Counted from the first letter of the stretch, positions 1 to 12,410 are shown. The stretch: 64,000 nucleotides of DNA from Linanthus parryae (GCA_023055425.1 JALGPY010000009.1:17177775-17241774), one strand, 5' to 3'. The notes: a model not told the origin generated them from the sequence alone. Made by a program: numbers and translations.

Positions 1-557
1 TAATAAATTAAAATATCACTTGAAAAACTAGCACTTTTAATGTCCATCTTTCTCAATGATTTAGTGCAAGTCTATATAAAGGCATAACAGAGTTTGTCGG
101 TTTATTACCCAATTTGCAGCGATGCATATACGAGGTTGCCTGCTCTGAATTCTGGAACAACAACAACAACTACAACAATGAAATCAACACTAGAATCTTC
201 TACCAGAATAAATAGAAAGCATGATTATATTTTTTCCATTAATATCCAGGATCAACTTGCCGGATGAGGAAATTAATCGTATCAGTTTATGTGCGGGAAA
301 AAAAAAATTATTACTCGTTTGATGAACCACACACAATTTCTGTCGATCCATGATTAACATAATACAATAAATCATTCTAAACGAACATTAAATTAGCTCA
401 AATAAAAAACTGCATTGGTAGACGAAATATAACCCAAGATTACATCAGTTCATATCCCCATTTCAAGATAAACATAAGTAAACTCGACAATACAACTCAT
501 AATACCTAACATAAAACTACACTTGATCATATCATAACATAAAAAATCCTAGAAACT
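1..557. other. Non-coding, nothing recognised
   Basis: AT-rich sequence with no convincing reading frame. A short imperfect AAC tract lies at about 156-178. The stretch is downstream of the minus-strand gene at 558-998 and could hold its 3' UTR, but no polyadenylation signal can be placed with confidence. Confidence 0.4.
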
Positions 558-998
558 CTAGGATCTTGGTTTCTTCTTGCACGACTCTTCAACATCTTCA
601 TTTGTGTTTTTCCACTTGCTGCCCTTATCTGGTGTCGCATCCGGCGGAGATGTTGATTTCTTCTTTCGCGAATCTTCACTGCCTTTGGCTGTCACTTTTT
701 TCTTCTTCCCTCTACCTGAACTGGAAGAACGAGAAACAGAATGCTTCCACTTCAGCGGATATGAGGAAGCCGTGTCAGTTCTCCAGAAATCATCTTCTTC
801 CTCCGCGTCTGAGTACACTGTTGTTTCCGAGACCTTCCCGACCACATAACCATGTTCAAGCCAACTCTCCCATTCAGACTCACTCTCTGTGAATTGTTCC
901 TCACTCTGATATTTTTGACTTTTCTTCATCTTCTTCTTGGTCTTTTTCTTAGCAGTCTTCCTCAACTTTTCATCGGTATTTTTCTTACCGGAATCCAT
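558..998 (-). CDS. Hypothetical lysine-rich, acidic-patch protein
   Basis: Open frame of 146 residues starting with MDSGKK. The frame stays open about 10 codons upstream of this ATG without another ATG. A CTACAG lies upstream at about 1018-1023 on the minus strand and could be a splice acceptor, so this may be a last exon. The N-terminus is a run of Lys/Thr. The middle is Glu/Ser-rich with Trp residues (ESEWESWLEHG). The C-terminus alternates Ser and Lys blocks and ends KKKPRS. There is no signal peptide or membrane segment. Composition is that of a disordered nuclear protein, but no family was recognised. The codon pattern looks coding rather than retrotransposon-derived. It could be a real host gene or a terminal exon; no function is proposed. 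Confidence 0.45.
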   Translation of the reverse strand: MDSGKKNTDEKLRKTAKKKTKKKMKKSQKYQSEEQFTESESEWESWLEHGYVVGKVSETTVYSDAEEEDDFWRTDTASSYPLKWKHSVSRSSSSGRGKKKKVTAKGSEDSRKKKSTSPPDATPDKGSKWKNTNEDVEESCKKKPRS

Positions 999-2224
999 TG
1001 AGTCACAGTATGTTATGACTGTAGCCAATTGCTTGTGCTTTTACAAGAAGTAAGCAGGGAGGTCAAAAGACCATAGCAAATGTTCATATCCTTTCATGTA
1101 ACTTGTTAACATGCATCTTGAAACAGACACATCTTGAATAAATGCAAGCTGCAAGACAGATGAATCAAGCAAAAGATACTGCAAACTCCACTAAATCTAC
1201 TAAAGAAATCTTCAATTCACATGAAACAATGCATGTAAATGCTGAAACCTAAATCAGAAGGAGAGAAATGGTGGGTGATTGGGGAGGAGAATAGGCGTTG
1301 ACAATGGATTAGGTTATTAGGTTATGATTATGATTTTGATGGGCTCAAGGAGCTGATGATGCTCATGGGGGAGCAGAAGAGGCTAATTATAGAGAGCAAT
1401 TAAGGAGAGAAAGAAAATTTTGAAAACCTCTTTAAAAAACATTGAACATCTGAATGCAATGCATTATACCGACTATGCATGAACTGGTAATACTCTACAA
1501 AAAGTATACCCGAGGAACATTACTTACCGTTTCCCATGGAAGGCTGTTCAACGTTTGAAAATCAACGTACCAGGACAGCACCATCGTGTCATAAACAAAA
1601 CATCATTAATAATTCATTCAAATATGAGAGGATAATTAATAACTCTAAATCAATCAAATCAGCCATTGTTAGGTTCCCAATTTTGAATGCAAACCCCATG
1701 TATTGACACATCCATCGGTATTACGTAATTACAGACCAAGAATTACAAAGTTTGAGAAACTATACTATTGCTTTAAAAACAAAGAAGTTAGGGAAGCTGA
1801 ACTATATGAAATCAACCGGTTTTGAATTGTGCTAATATAGTGTTATTGTAAAACATAATACTCAATATATGCTGCTAAAATTACATAAGTATCAATTGGA
1901 ATGACAGTGACACAGGAATGAAGTTCAGAGCAAGAAGACAACGCCCGATTCAAAGGCACGGCGCGGAGTGAACCTAGTGTCTCTAATAAAAAAAGAATTG
2001 AAAATCAACGGATCACAATGTCTTGAGACATTTCTTAAGATTGAATGACTAGGAAGTTTCCGTTGACTTTTTTTGGAGGGAAACACCCAGCTGATTTATT
2101 ATATTGATAACACTCTTTTATTTATTTATCTTTGAATACATCATGTTATTGATGTTCTTGGTGTCTTGAGCACCACATCCACTACCACCAGATCCCCACC
2201 ACCACCAACATCAACACTGATTCC
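999..2224. other. Intergenic or intronic, AT-rich
   Basis: No supported coding region. It could be intron or spacer between the minus-strand frame at 558-998 and the S17-like remnant at 2624-2901, but no link between the two can be shown from sequence. Confidence 0.35.
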
Positions 2225-2225
2225 C

Positions 2226-2256
<31 letters not shown>
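2225..2256. repeat. (CAA)n microsatellite
   Basis: About ten uninterrupted CAA/AAC units. The Leu-rich frame this gives on the minus strand is a by-product of the repeat. Confidence 0.9.
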
Positions 2257-2623
2257 TCAATTGAATTTCAATTGTAGAATTGAATAACATAATGGAGAAG
2301 AAGCACACACCAACCAATGCCATCTCCAGCTCCCTAATTCACTCACCCTCAACTCACTGCCTATTTTTCACCAACCCCAACAGACCACCATCCTACAAAC
2401 CCAATTCCCCACCTGTAACTCCACCATTTACACCACAAAAGCAAGCTACCTACAGCACCAACTTTATATACTCTGCCTTCAACAATATTCACCATGAAAA
2501 TTTAAGGCATCGAGGGTACTGTGTAAAGCATTATGTTTTCAAATCCACGAGAGAGATTGAGAGAGATGTCGGTTAGATCGAGAACCCACGTTTCAAAAAC
2601 CCTATTTTTTTAATTGGTTTGCA

Positions 2624-2901
2624 CTAAATCGAGCTTCCGACATTGGGCCCGCGGATTTCTTCACTAGATCCAACCCTGATGATAGCAGAGTGACCCGTTT
2701 CCGATGAGGGTAGAGGGAGTCGCCAGCAGTAATTGCGATGGGTGACTTCAATGAAGACGGTCTTGTCGTTCTTGGAGTAGACGGTGCGACCCTGCATTGA
2801 TTTCATTGCGCGAATTGGGCGGAGGTAGGTGTGAGAAACTGGGTTCGGAGGGGAGACAGCGGAAGAGGGCTTGTGGAGGAAGGAGGTCGGCGACGAGCCA
2901 T
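2624..2901 (-). pseudogene. RPS17: Plastid ribosomal protein S17 5' remnant (nuclear copy)
   Basis: An open stretch from 2806 begins MKSMQGRTVYSKNDKTV, close to the conserved start of the mature plastid S17 core (an AMK-MQGR-V...NDKTVAVEV pattern, from memory of the family). Reading on upstream in the same frame gives a Ser/Pro-rich, transit-peptide-like stretch ending in LRPIRA, as expected for a nuclear-encoded plastid protein. The only upstream ATG (2901) is out of frame by one base and its frame stops after 32 codons, so one base appears lost just after the start codon. After EVTHR the similarity breaks up and the frame ends at 2624, far short of a full S17. Plastid S17 belongs to the small subunit and binds 16S rRNA. 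It is read as a decayed copy; a functional protein is unlikely. An error in the assembly is the alternative for the first lesion only. Confidence 0.55.
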
Positions 2902-3079
2902 GTGGAATTGGGAAGAGATATTGAGGTATTTTAATTGAGTGAGAGGGAGTTGTAGGAGAGAAAATTTGGGCGTCCTATGCTCCAGGAGCTAGATAAGGAG
3001 GGAAGAAGATGAAAAAGTAAAGGAGGAGGAGTAGAGAGATCTGTCGATGGTGGAGAGACAGGGAGAAATAGGAGGCTGC

Positions 3080-3086
3080 TAGGGTT
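3080..3086 (-). promoter_or_regulatory. Telo-box (AACCCTA) upstream of S17 remnant
   Basis: AACCCTA on the minus strand, followed by a pyrimidine-rich stretch down to the ATG at 2901. Telo-boxes close to the transcription start are common in plant ribosomal-protein genes, which agrees with the S17 call. Confidence 0.35.
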
Positions 3087-3398
3087 AGAAATGAGAGGAG
3101 GAGGAGGAAAATTGGCATATATAGTGGTGTAATTTCCTTATGTCTTGAGGGTAATTTTGTCTTTCTGCCCCTCCGCTAGTGTGTGGTGTTAGTTTTTAAC
3201 TTTGACAGGGGTGCATAAAGTATTTATCCATAGTGCAAGGGTTAGAAATGAGAGGATTAGGAGAAGAATTGGCATATGTAGTGGCGTAATTTCCTTATAT
3301 CTTGAGGGTAATTTTGTCTTTCTGCCGCTTCGCTAGTGTGTGGTGTTAGTTTTTAACTTTGACAGAGGTGCATAAAGTATTTATCCATAGTGCAAGGG
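3082..3398. repeat. 157-bp tandem duplication
   Basis: The block starting GGGTTAGAAATGAGAGG at 3082 recurs at 3239 and each copy ends near TTATCCATAGTGCAAGG. The copies differ by scattered substitutions. The period is about 157 bp and there are two copies. It lies upstream of the S17 remnant, so part of its promoter or 5' UTR was duplicated. Confidence 0.85.
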
Positions 3399-3809
3399 TA
3401 AAATGTATTTAGTCCATAGTGGAAGGGTGGAAAATTTCTTTTTACCTTAGTCGGATTGATAGTACTAAATTGGCTTTTTCTATGTTCGATAAATATTGGG
3501 TGGGTGTGGTGTGAACATCTTTTTTATTTTAGGCTGTCTTTGAAGATAGTGTGGAAATAGTCTGTGACACAAAAGTTCTAGAAAAAGCATGTTTTTGTTT
3601 GGTAAAAAAGTTGGTGTTGTTAAAAAGTCGGTGATGTGACAGTTTTGTTGTTTAGTAAAAACTATCATTTTACTATTTTTGGTTATTTATTGAACGTCAG
3701 TGGTGTGGTAGTTTTGCTATTTAGTAAAGACATTATTGTCATTTTCATGATTGGAGGAGAAAAAGATACAAAAAATTCACTCAAACCCAACTTTTTGTTT
3801 CCACCAATT
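3399..3809. other. Non-coding
   Basis: AT-rich sequence with no gene recognised. It ends at the start of an Angela-like LTR fragment. Confidence 0.4.
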
Positions 3810-4052
3810 TGTTGGAGTATGCCCTAGAGGCAATCTATTTGTCGTGAAAATTATATGGACTTGCTATTCATTATGTTATCAATATGAAGATATATTAACA
3901 TGAGTTAAGTCGTTAGAGTATAAATGTTATATTCTTAAATAGCCCTAGTCAAGTACTACAATTAATTATGACGACTAGTATGTGGGTAGATTGATATGGG
4001 GATATCAAGTTTAACACATGGGTATGCATTAGGAGTAATTGCGTACTGTATT
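3810..4052 (+). mobile_element. Angela-type copia LTR, 5' fragment
   Basis: It starts TGTTGGAGTATGCCCTAGAG, matching the LTR starts at 44806, 51583 and 60847 and the known Angela/BARE pattern (TGTTGGAA-TGCCCTAGAGGC). Similarity continues through the GATATGGGGATATCA region and stops at about 4047, where the Tork LTR begins. The rest of this LTR is not in the window. It is read as the outermost insertion layer. Confidence 0.75.
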
Positions 4053-4384
4053 TGTAACACCCCCATGTTAGGATCATCTTGGAGCGATTTAACAATGCAA
4101 CGAAAAAAAATAAAAATAAGCCAAACAAGAACACGATGATTTATGTTGTTTACCAAATTGGCTACATCCACGGTCCACACCCACTTCACTATGATGAAAA
4201 TACAATCAGATCTCTCAGCCTCTCTCTCTGGTGTGATGTGATACCCTAACTCTAGAGCTAGGTTAGTTATATAGGATATCTAATATATGAAATTGCTTGT
4301 AAGACCCTCAACTTTAGATTAGGTTACAAAACAATCTTCACACTTAATAATCTCCCACTTGAAGACTGATTAAATCTGAGTGTA
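4053..4384 (-). mobile_element. Tork-type copia 3' LTR plus polypurine tract
   Basis: A short LTR of about 290 bp (4053-4342, TGTAACACCC...CTTCACA on plus) is followed on the plus side by CTTAATAATCTCCCACTTG. On the minus strand this reads as the polypurine tract CAAGTGGGAGATTATTAAG expected just before a copia 3' LTR. It belongs with the minus-strand Tork pol pieces at 44010-44800 and 54621-54968; the Tekay element at 4385-44009 splits them. The matching 5' LTR is outside the window or lost. Confidence 0.65.
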
Positions 4385-5903
4385 TGTAATACCCCGTCTT
4401 TTTAGTATATAATTGACGACCTTTTTTTTTCTTAGAGTCTAAATGTTTGTTTCCAAATATAGGGCCAGTGGGGAGGTAGAAGTAGTTTTAAAGAGTAGAT
4501 ATTAGTGAAGTTGGTGGTAAGTTCATGTTAACTAGGGGGTGTAATTGTCTTTACATAAAAGTTTGTTAGGGAAACATAATTTTTGTTCCCAACATCATCC
4601 CTCTCTCTCTCCCCCTACGTCTCTCTCCCCCCTCTATTTCTTCTCTTTCTTCTTCTTCTTCGGCAAACACACCCCCAATACCCCCGAGGCCATCTCCATC
4701 CCCAACACCAAAACTCTCCCTCTCCCCCCTATTTCTCTCTCCATCCCTGTCACTTAACAACAGCAGCAGCAACATAAGGCATCGGCCACCACCACCGCCG
4801 CTGCCACCGCCGGAGAAACCCAACGGAAACACACACGACGCCATCACCACCATTCCACCCTCCATCTCTCTCTGCTTCTCCCCTCACTCTCGGCCAGAAA
4901 CCAGCAGCAGCAGAATCAGTGGCTATGGGCCACGCCACCGCCGCCGGAGAAGACCGACGGGAACCACCCGAAGGACACCAAAACCTTCACTTCTATTCTC
5001 CCTCCGTCTCTCTTGCGTTAACCCTCTTAGTTTCGACAAGAAGAACAAAGAAAGAAAGCAGAGAGAGAGCGAGAGTAACAGAAGCAGAGACCGCCACATC
5101 GCCGCCGAAGCTCCATGTTTTTCCGGCGAAGCTCCGGCCCAAGCAAAGAAGAGGCACCCAACCTCTTCCTCCCACCTCTCTGGCCTCCTTAAGCCCCGAC
5201 CAAGCTTGGAGAAGGATCAGCTGCGCCCAGAACTGACCGGAGAAGCTCCGGTCGGCCACTATCACCGGCGACTATTTCGGCGAACTCAAACCGCCTCAAT
5301 TCCTGACCGTTTCAGCGATTTTTGGCTTGGGTAAACTCTTAATCACCCAATTTTACGTTTTAGTCAATCAAAATACAATATTGCTACCTAGAATCGAATC
5401 TAGGATGAGACATCATACGTATTTATGTTTTCAGAAAAAGTGTCTTTTCATGAAACTTGGGGGTATAAAATATCTTTTACCTAAACTGTTTATAGGTTAT
5501 GAGTGGGGGGTTGTTTTGTACTTTCTGAAAAGCTAAAGGTAAGATGTGTGGCATGTCGAAGTGTAGGGGGATCTATTTGTGGAATATACAATCTGAAAAT
5601 TTTATTCGAAATAGATTTTGGTTTAAATAAGAACTCTAGTACATACTAAATAGTTTGGGTGTTGTATTTTGAAAGAGAGTATTTTCTATAAATGAAAAAG
5701 AGCTAATTACATATTTAGAATTGATAAGTTAAAAATAGATTGGGGTTTTTTAGCTAGTAACATTGGGTATGCTTATAAGATGAGTATTCCTTCTGTTAGC
5801 GAAAGTTGTTAAGTAAATGTTTTTCGACTAGTATAAAATAGATTGGAAATAATTGTGAAATAGTAAGAAATAATTTCTCTAAATTGAAAGTTAATTCTTT
5901 TCC

Positions 5904-5990
<87 letters not shown>

Positions 5991-7341
5991 TTATCATAAT
6001 TTTGGCATAATGTTACAAGAGTTATATATTTCATTTATTTGATAAAATTTTACTTTTTACTAGTAAGATTTGTAAGCATACATAGGTTAAATAAATTTTG
6101 TTTTCCTAACACATATTTTATGATATCACTTAAACAACTTAGTATCTAGTTACTTTATTTCTCTATTAAAGATATAACTCCAAAAAGATAATTTTTGTAA
6201 CTTAAACAACTTACTTCTTATGGAGAAATTACTGTATAAAAGTTAAATAAAATTGTTAGAATATTGAGGATACAAGGAGTTGGTTGTAAATTGAAGTCTA
6301 AGCTAGTTAAGAAGTTCCAAATCTAAATTCTTTTTCCACCATTAAAAATATGTCAGTATTATGTATGAAATTGTTATGAATATTAAATGATTATAGTTTG
6401 AAGATGTAAGTACTAAACTAGAACACTCTAGACAATTATAGTAATAAATAAAGATTTAGAGATTGTGTTAAAGTAAATTGGACTTTCTGAAGTCGTCACC
6501 TGCATATCACGTGCTAGTCGAACTTTCGATTAATTATATTATAAATTTGTAGGTGACAAATTTGTAGACGAGGGCTACATCTACCTGTTGAGCTTACGTG
6601 CTATTTTTCGTGTTATTAAGTGAGTAAAGATGCCAAGTTTAGTGTTCCCTAGCTTCTTTCGTATCGAAATATGATTTTATATCTGTCTAAAAATGTGTTT
6701 ATGACTTACATGCTTACTTGAGATTGATTATGTTTTGAGATAAATATTTTGATAATGTCACACGAGAATAATAATCCGTTAATAACGTAAAGTGGAAAGA
6801 GTTGTGCGGGGATCATTATTATTATTGTCGATGTTGACTTCGGTCACTCGGCCTGTGATTAGATTGGTCCGGTTGGCTTCGTCCGCTCGACCCGTATTAT
6901 TTTAACCCGGTCGCAACCTGTCTGGTCGCCCCATGTACTCACCTCTCTGGCCGCGAGGAGTCTTACGGGGGTGCCATCACTTAAGGTCTTGGTAGCTTAG
7001 TGAAAGTAGATCTTCCCCGTATCAACAAGTTAATAATATGAAGTTCTTTGAGAAAGAGATTTTTATGAAAGGAAAGAAGAGATAGATTGAGAATGATATT
7101 CCCCATTTTAGATATAAAAGAAAGAAGAAATAGATTGGGAAGGAGTTTCCCCGTTTCAAATATAAAAGAAAGAAGATATAGATTGGGAATAATATTCCCC
7201 ATTTGAGATACAAGAGAAGGGTTGAGATGCAAGGTAGAAAGAAAGAGAATTTCTTATGTGTTCCAGTTTCATACTTTATTCTCCAAGGATTTACTCAGTT
7301 ATTGTTCATTCCCATTTATGAATGTTTTTGAAAGAATATGC
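4385..7341 (+). mobile_element. Tekay-type gypsy 5' LTR, truncated
   Basis: It starts TGTAATACCCCGTCTTTTTA and is collinear with the 3' LTR at 40783-44009; a sampled 200-bp stretch is about 95% identical. The Athila element interrupts it at 7342, and the last roughly 340 bp of the LTR, the primer-binding site and the 5' gag are missing. The candidate target duplication is GTGTA (4380-4384) against ATGTA (44010-44014), one mismatch. A CT-rich block at 4595-4760 and the (AAT)n tract occur in both LTRs. Frames in this LTR, including Gly- and Tyr-rich ones, are not genes. Confidence 0.85.
5904..5990. repeat. (AAT)29 microsatellite in 5' LTR
   Basis: 29 perfect AAT units. The paired 3' LTR carries 33 units at the same place (42208-42306). 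Confidence 0.97.
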
Positions 7342-8802
7342 TGACACGCTCCAACTGCAAGTGTACAGTCGTCGGTGTGGTAATAAAATCCGGAAAACCG
7401 GGTTGTCAAACCCAAGAGACTTATTATTATTTCTTGAACTTTTGTGGGCACAACGAAATTATTTGTGTTTCTAATTCTACGAAAGTAAAGAGCAACTATT
7501 CAATTAATTGGTTGGATGATCGCACGATTAATGATGGATGGTTACGAGAGTACTTATATGAGACAAATGCCAGGAAATATCATGGATCAATAGGGTAGTC
7601 TTGAACAATGTTTTTATTTATGCAACACTAACACGCCTCTCGTGTTAATCAAGCACGACTAAAGCTTACCGAGTTACCAAACAAGCTCTCTATACTTGAA
7701 GCTAATTCAAACCGAGTTACCACGCTTAACTTAGTTCCAAATATGCATTATGATTCACTATTCTACTTTAAGGATCCCAATTAACATTACCGAGTTACCA
7801 AGTAATGATACGATTAGGTGATTAGTTCAATTTGCCGACTACAACCTACGGGGTTACCACGTTGATTGCAATTAAAATCAATCCTACGATAGCTAAGCGT
7901 AAGAAAGATAAAGACTCAAACATAAACTAATCATAACAAGAGAGAAACTCGCGTTAATTAAGCAAAATCATGAAGAATAATCTCAAAACATGAGTCCAAA
8001 CCGAGAAGAATAATCTCAAAACATGAGTCCAAACCGAACCCTAGCTACCAAGTGAGAATCCCCAGCAATAAAAGGTTTAGATACTACAAAACATGATCAA
8101 AATATCGAGTTTAATGATCATAAACAAGAACTAGCAAGAAGGAAGAGTTTAGGAATCAAACGAAGTAATCCACACGCTTCCCAAGCTTCAATGGTAATCC
8201 CTAGCTCTCAAAAATATCCAAAATCGTCCCGAACTACTGATAATCACGACCTAATTAGCTTTAATACGTTTCCATAATGTTATAACAAATTGTGGAGAAA
8301 TTGTAGAAAAACCCTGGCAAAATCCTCCCCTGACAACGTTCTCTTCGTACGAACAACTTTCTCTTCACACGAAGAGTCTTCGTACGAAGACTTTGCCTTC
8401 TTCGTGCGAAGGCCTTCTCACTTTGGGGCAGTTCTCACTTCTGAGAAGACTTTGGCAGCATCAATTTTTGGCTAAGTCTTTTGTCTTCGTGCGAAGACAC
8501 CTTCAGTCCACTTTCTTTTGGCTTCCTCGTTGAGTTACTCCTTTCCGAAGCTCGTTTCCATTCCCCGCATGATCATCCAAGCAATGTTTCTCTGTGAATC
8601 ACAACACGACACACAACCCATGATCATATCGCAATAAAAGCTCGAAATTACACTAAAAACACCCGGATTCAACAAGTAAAGCTCATGAACTCATGTTATC
8701 ACATTTTAGCATAATTTTACTCAAAAGACGACGAATTCCCCATGTTGAGCACGCAAAAAGCAGAAAAATAAGTAAAAAAATAACTCAAAAACAGAGTTAT
8801 CA
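7342..8802 (-). repeat. Athila 3' LTR (complete)
   Basis: 1,461 bp, TG...CA on plus. It contains a cluster of CTTCGTACGAAG-like palindromes at 8343-8496. It is flanked on the interior side (8803-8816) by ACTACCCCCACACT, which reads as the polypurine tract AGTGTGGGGGTAGT in element orientation. Confidence 0.9.
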
Positions 8803-11058
8803 ACTACCCCCACACTACATTTTGCTCGTCCCGAGAAAATATCCAAGCCACATATAAACTCTTAAGCCAAAATCCTCTCATATCACACAATCAATCCAAC
8901 TTTGCATACAAAACCAATTCATACTTGCATAACTTCCCTACGCCAATTGCATACTATCACCATTCATTGCATACATGCCAGATACCAATTGAACTAGTCC
9001 GAGTCACAAACCAAACCACAAACCATCCTTTTACTAGCCGACACGACTCGATTATACACAATGCACCTATATGCAAATGCAATACTCACAATGCAAGTAT
9101 TGAAATAAAAAACTTTTTTTTTTCTTTTCTTTTGCGAGATGGGGCAATCTCCATTAGCTTAAACCGGTTATCATGAAGCGATGAAAAATCTAGATACAAG
9201 GCATGAGTTGAAACCAAATTCGACAACGAGAATCTCCCCTAGCTAGTATAGAGAGCCTAGCCTTACTATGCAAGAACACTCTTCCTCTTCGTGTGTGCCA
9301 ACAAAGTAAGAGGCTACGCTAGGCTAAGCCACGTCCAAGGTCCGAGCTCCTATTCCGCTAACGATTTTGAATGTTGAGGCTTAGGGACAAAAGGATACTC
9401 GTGTAGTAACAAGTCCTACGCGTCACATTTTCACATTTAAAACCATATCTCACACACCCTCACACCTATGATAGAAACCGCAACCCGAAACTCACCGTCT
9501 CCGGCCCTCGATCCCCTCAAACCCCGGTACAATTACGATCCCCGTGGCCACCGTCTTGATTCGTGCACGAAATACAAACCGTCGTTAACGAAATAGTTGC
9601 TTCCACCACTCGATTTCCGTTAAGCTCAATTTCCTCCCTTTATTTCATCTCTCCTTTTTTTTCTCTATTTTCTTTTTTTTTTCTCTATATTTGTTTTTCA
9701 AATATAACATGACAATCAAATATAACTTTCAAATGTACGAGTGGTCTTCCAAGAGTAGTCAAAAAATATGTTAGGGGAAGGAAGCATACAATCCGATGAA
9801 TAAGTATCACATATAAAATTCATCTTCCCCTAACTCTATAAAGTACATGGTGCCGCCAAACGAAGCCGCAAACAAATCAAAGCACATGTGGGGATGGAGC
9901 CGTCGCAAGCTCAATCTCAATGTCCGTAGTCAAAAGTCGACACCCCCACACTCGAATGTAATCATGTCCCCTCTCAAGTTGTCACAAAGATTTAAGTCTC
10001 GTGCCTAATCCAACCGATCCTTCAACACCAAGATGATGAAAAGAAACGAAACCTAGCACGATCCACCAATAAAGTTCCACCAACCCCAATTTCGTGCAGA
10101 TTAGATGTCACGCACTCACGGCTCTCCACAAATGTGTCCATGGTGTAATGACATGGAAGACCGCCACACCTAAGTTCGCAAGCCTACTCACTCACCCTCG
10201 CATCCCCTCGTAGATAGTCAATGAAGCACATGCAATCATGTCTGACTCACAAGAATATTTTATGAAGCACTCCCTCATCGAACCCCCCTCAAATTTAACT
10301 CCCTCGTGACACACTAAGATGGTGATTCTAAACAATCTGTGATGAAAGCCAAGAATCGTTACCCTAGGTCAAAAGGCTAGCAAATAAACCAAGGTTCAAA
10401 TTGGGTTTTCTATTGGTCCTACAAGGTGAGATCTATAAGCAGTGAGTGCTCTAATACACGACCTCACACAGCTGTTTCGTGTGCCACCACGAGGCGGGTT
10501 GGCGACTACCTAAGATGTACACATGAACGTACGGCTCGTTTAGCTCACACATAGCTCAACTCTTGTACGAAAACGAGGCACACACTTAAGCTTTGAAAAA
10601 AATCAAGTAAGTTTTAGAAATAGGTAGGCATTCCCGTAAAGAAAGTCTCTCTATACGTGATAGGGGGAACTCATGTTGTCACTCTCGGTCGCAAATCATG
10701 CCCATTGCCTAAAATTCTCACACTTCGAGATTTATCAAATTTTAGCCTCTTTTGATTGCCCTTTCTCAAAAAATTTATTTTTTTAGGATTATTTTTTACT
10801 ATACTATATGCACGGTCTACTCGATTAATGACTCAACAAGGGTGAGGTGACTAAATAAAAAATAAAACGTGCAAACAAAATTATAAATAATAAAGATGAA
10901 AATAAGGACATAACCAAACATATAACTACATGGGATAGGCGATGAAAGGACTGGACACTTGGCTAGTAAAAGGTGTACACCACCCCCACACTAGGATGCA
11001 TCGTTGTCCTCAACGATACGACGAGGACTCAACAATCCTAGCGTAAGGGCTCTCTATC
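8803..11058 (-). other. Athila 3' untranslated region
   Basis: 2.2 kb between the env-like frame and the 3' LTR, with no open frame of note. Long non-coding 3' regions are usual in this lineage. The polypurine motif CCCCCACACT (plus) occurs three times: 8807-8816 next to the LTR, 9943-9952 and 10983-10992. Confidence 0.7.
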
Positions 11059-12410
11059 CTACTCATCCTCATCATCATTGGGGCCCATGCCCCCCTCCGG
11101 TGCCAAAGTCTCATGCTCTCCGAACTCAGCATCCTCTCCTTCTTCTGAGTATTCATCATAGGACTCCTCATCACTAGGCGGTATCGGATACTTGAACTCA
11201 TCCTCTTGGAACCAAGGATCAGTGTTCGGAACCGGTGGGACAAAGTCCTCTTCTGGCCGTCCACTAGATTGAACTACCCATCGCCCCACCATCTGGATCA
11301 AATTCTCCAGCTTCACCTGTTTGCTCCTTGCGTGAGCAAACTTTCTCCTTCTCTCTAATCGATCACAGGCCATCTCCTCTTTCAATTTATCATACCCCAC
11401 TTGGTTGTCAAATCTAGAAGCTTTTGGCTTCTTTCCATTTGACCTAGTTTTAGCAGACTCATCAAACCTAGACCACATCCGGTCAGGAAACTTTTTAGCA
11501 TTCGTTACCGCCACCAACACCTCAGCAGTCTTAGCCAAATGAGTCAAAAGACAAGTATGACCGGGCCCTAACTTGTTATCCCTAGATCCTCTCTTAAGGC
11601 AATTAGCCCAAATCATCTTAGGGATGTCTATCCTATCCCCTGACCACAGACATAAGTCCATGACACAAAGCTTGAATGTGTAAGTTGGGTTCCGTGTGAT
11701 TCCCATAACCCAATTCTTTAACAGCTCACAACACCACCGAGCTTCAGGCCTGAACTCAGTCTTATGATCCCGCCAACACGGCACATCTCCCCGCCTATCC
11801 CACGGGTCTTTCCTTAGTTTAAAACAAAATTGATTCACCCTCGCTAAAATATTCTCACTCCTCACGGTGGCATGGAAAGCACAAGCCGCTCGCAGACGCG
11901 AGAACCCAAGGGCGATGCAGATAGACTCTGGCGTGAAGACTACCCACTTGCCTCTACAATAAACCAGCCGTGGGTCCTGGCTCTCTCCATCTTTGGCATA
12001 CCTCAAATTAAGAAAAATTTCGATAGATATCTTTATGCAAGATTGCCCTACCAATTTGAACTAGTTGTTTAATTTTTCACGAGTAAAAATAGCTTTAATA
12101 GTTTCAGGCATATCTGTATGCAAAGGAAACTCTTTCTCAGGCTGCCCCTTGTTCTTCAGTATGTGTCAGTGTAGGCGTCAAGGAGAACCTCATATGTCAC
12201 AAACCGAAAACTATCAAACAACCTCGGGCCTATGTTATGCTGTTGAATACCCGCGGGCTTCTTCCTACGACCGAAAACTCCCGGGTCATCAGGGACAGGT
12301 TGCATAGCATAAGTGAGTGATGGTGGTATCTCGAGCTGAGACTCACCCGACCCGGATGCATCACGAGACGACCCCTCACCGGTCTTCCGCTTCTTATTAC
12401 CACCCGCCAT
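11059..12410 (-). pseudogene. Athila env-like / plant transposon protein ORF, broken
   Basis: It begins MAGGNKKRKTGEGSS at 12410. The first 84 codons end at a stop near 12156. Coding resemblance continues in a shifted frame (LKNKGQPEKEFPLHTDMPET), then an amber codon at 12061-12063, then about 331 open codons to 11059. The long part has a globular Trp/Cys-rich segment (residues 30-200) and a very acidic tail ending NDDEDE. It lies after integrase, where Athila elements carry an env-like ORF; related sequences are often annotated as putative plant transposon protein. No convincing membrane segment is visible, so an envelope role is not supported here. One frameshift plus one nonsense codon make it non-functional as read. 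Confidence 0.7.

Noticed and set aside
4545..5265. Several Pro/Ser- or Gly-rich frames (also at 40950-41542)
   Set aside because: They lie in LTR sequence with strong CT bias, overlap on both strands and are not conserved as frames between the two LTRs.
5809..5997. Poly-tyrosine reading frame on minus (also near 42113-42313)
   Set aside because: It is only the translation of the (AAT)n microsatellite inside the Tekay LTRs.
11059..12410. Retroviral envelope gene in Athila
   Set aside because: No signal peptide or membrane span is visible; only the position matches. Called env-like in the lineage sense.
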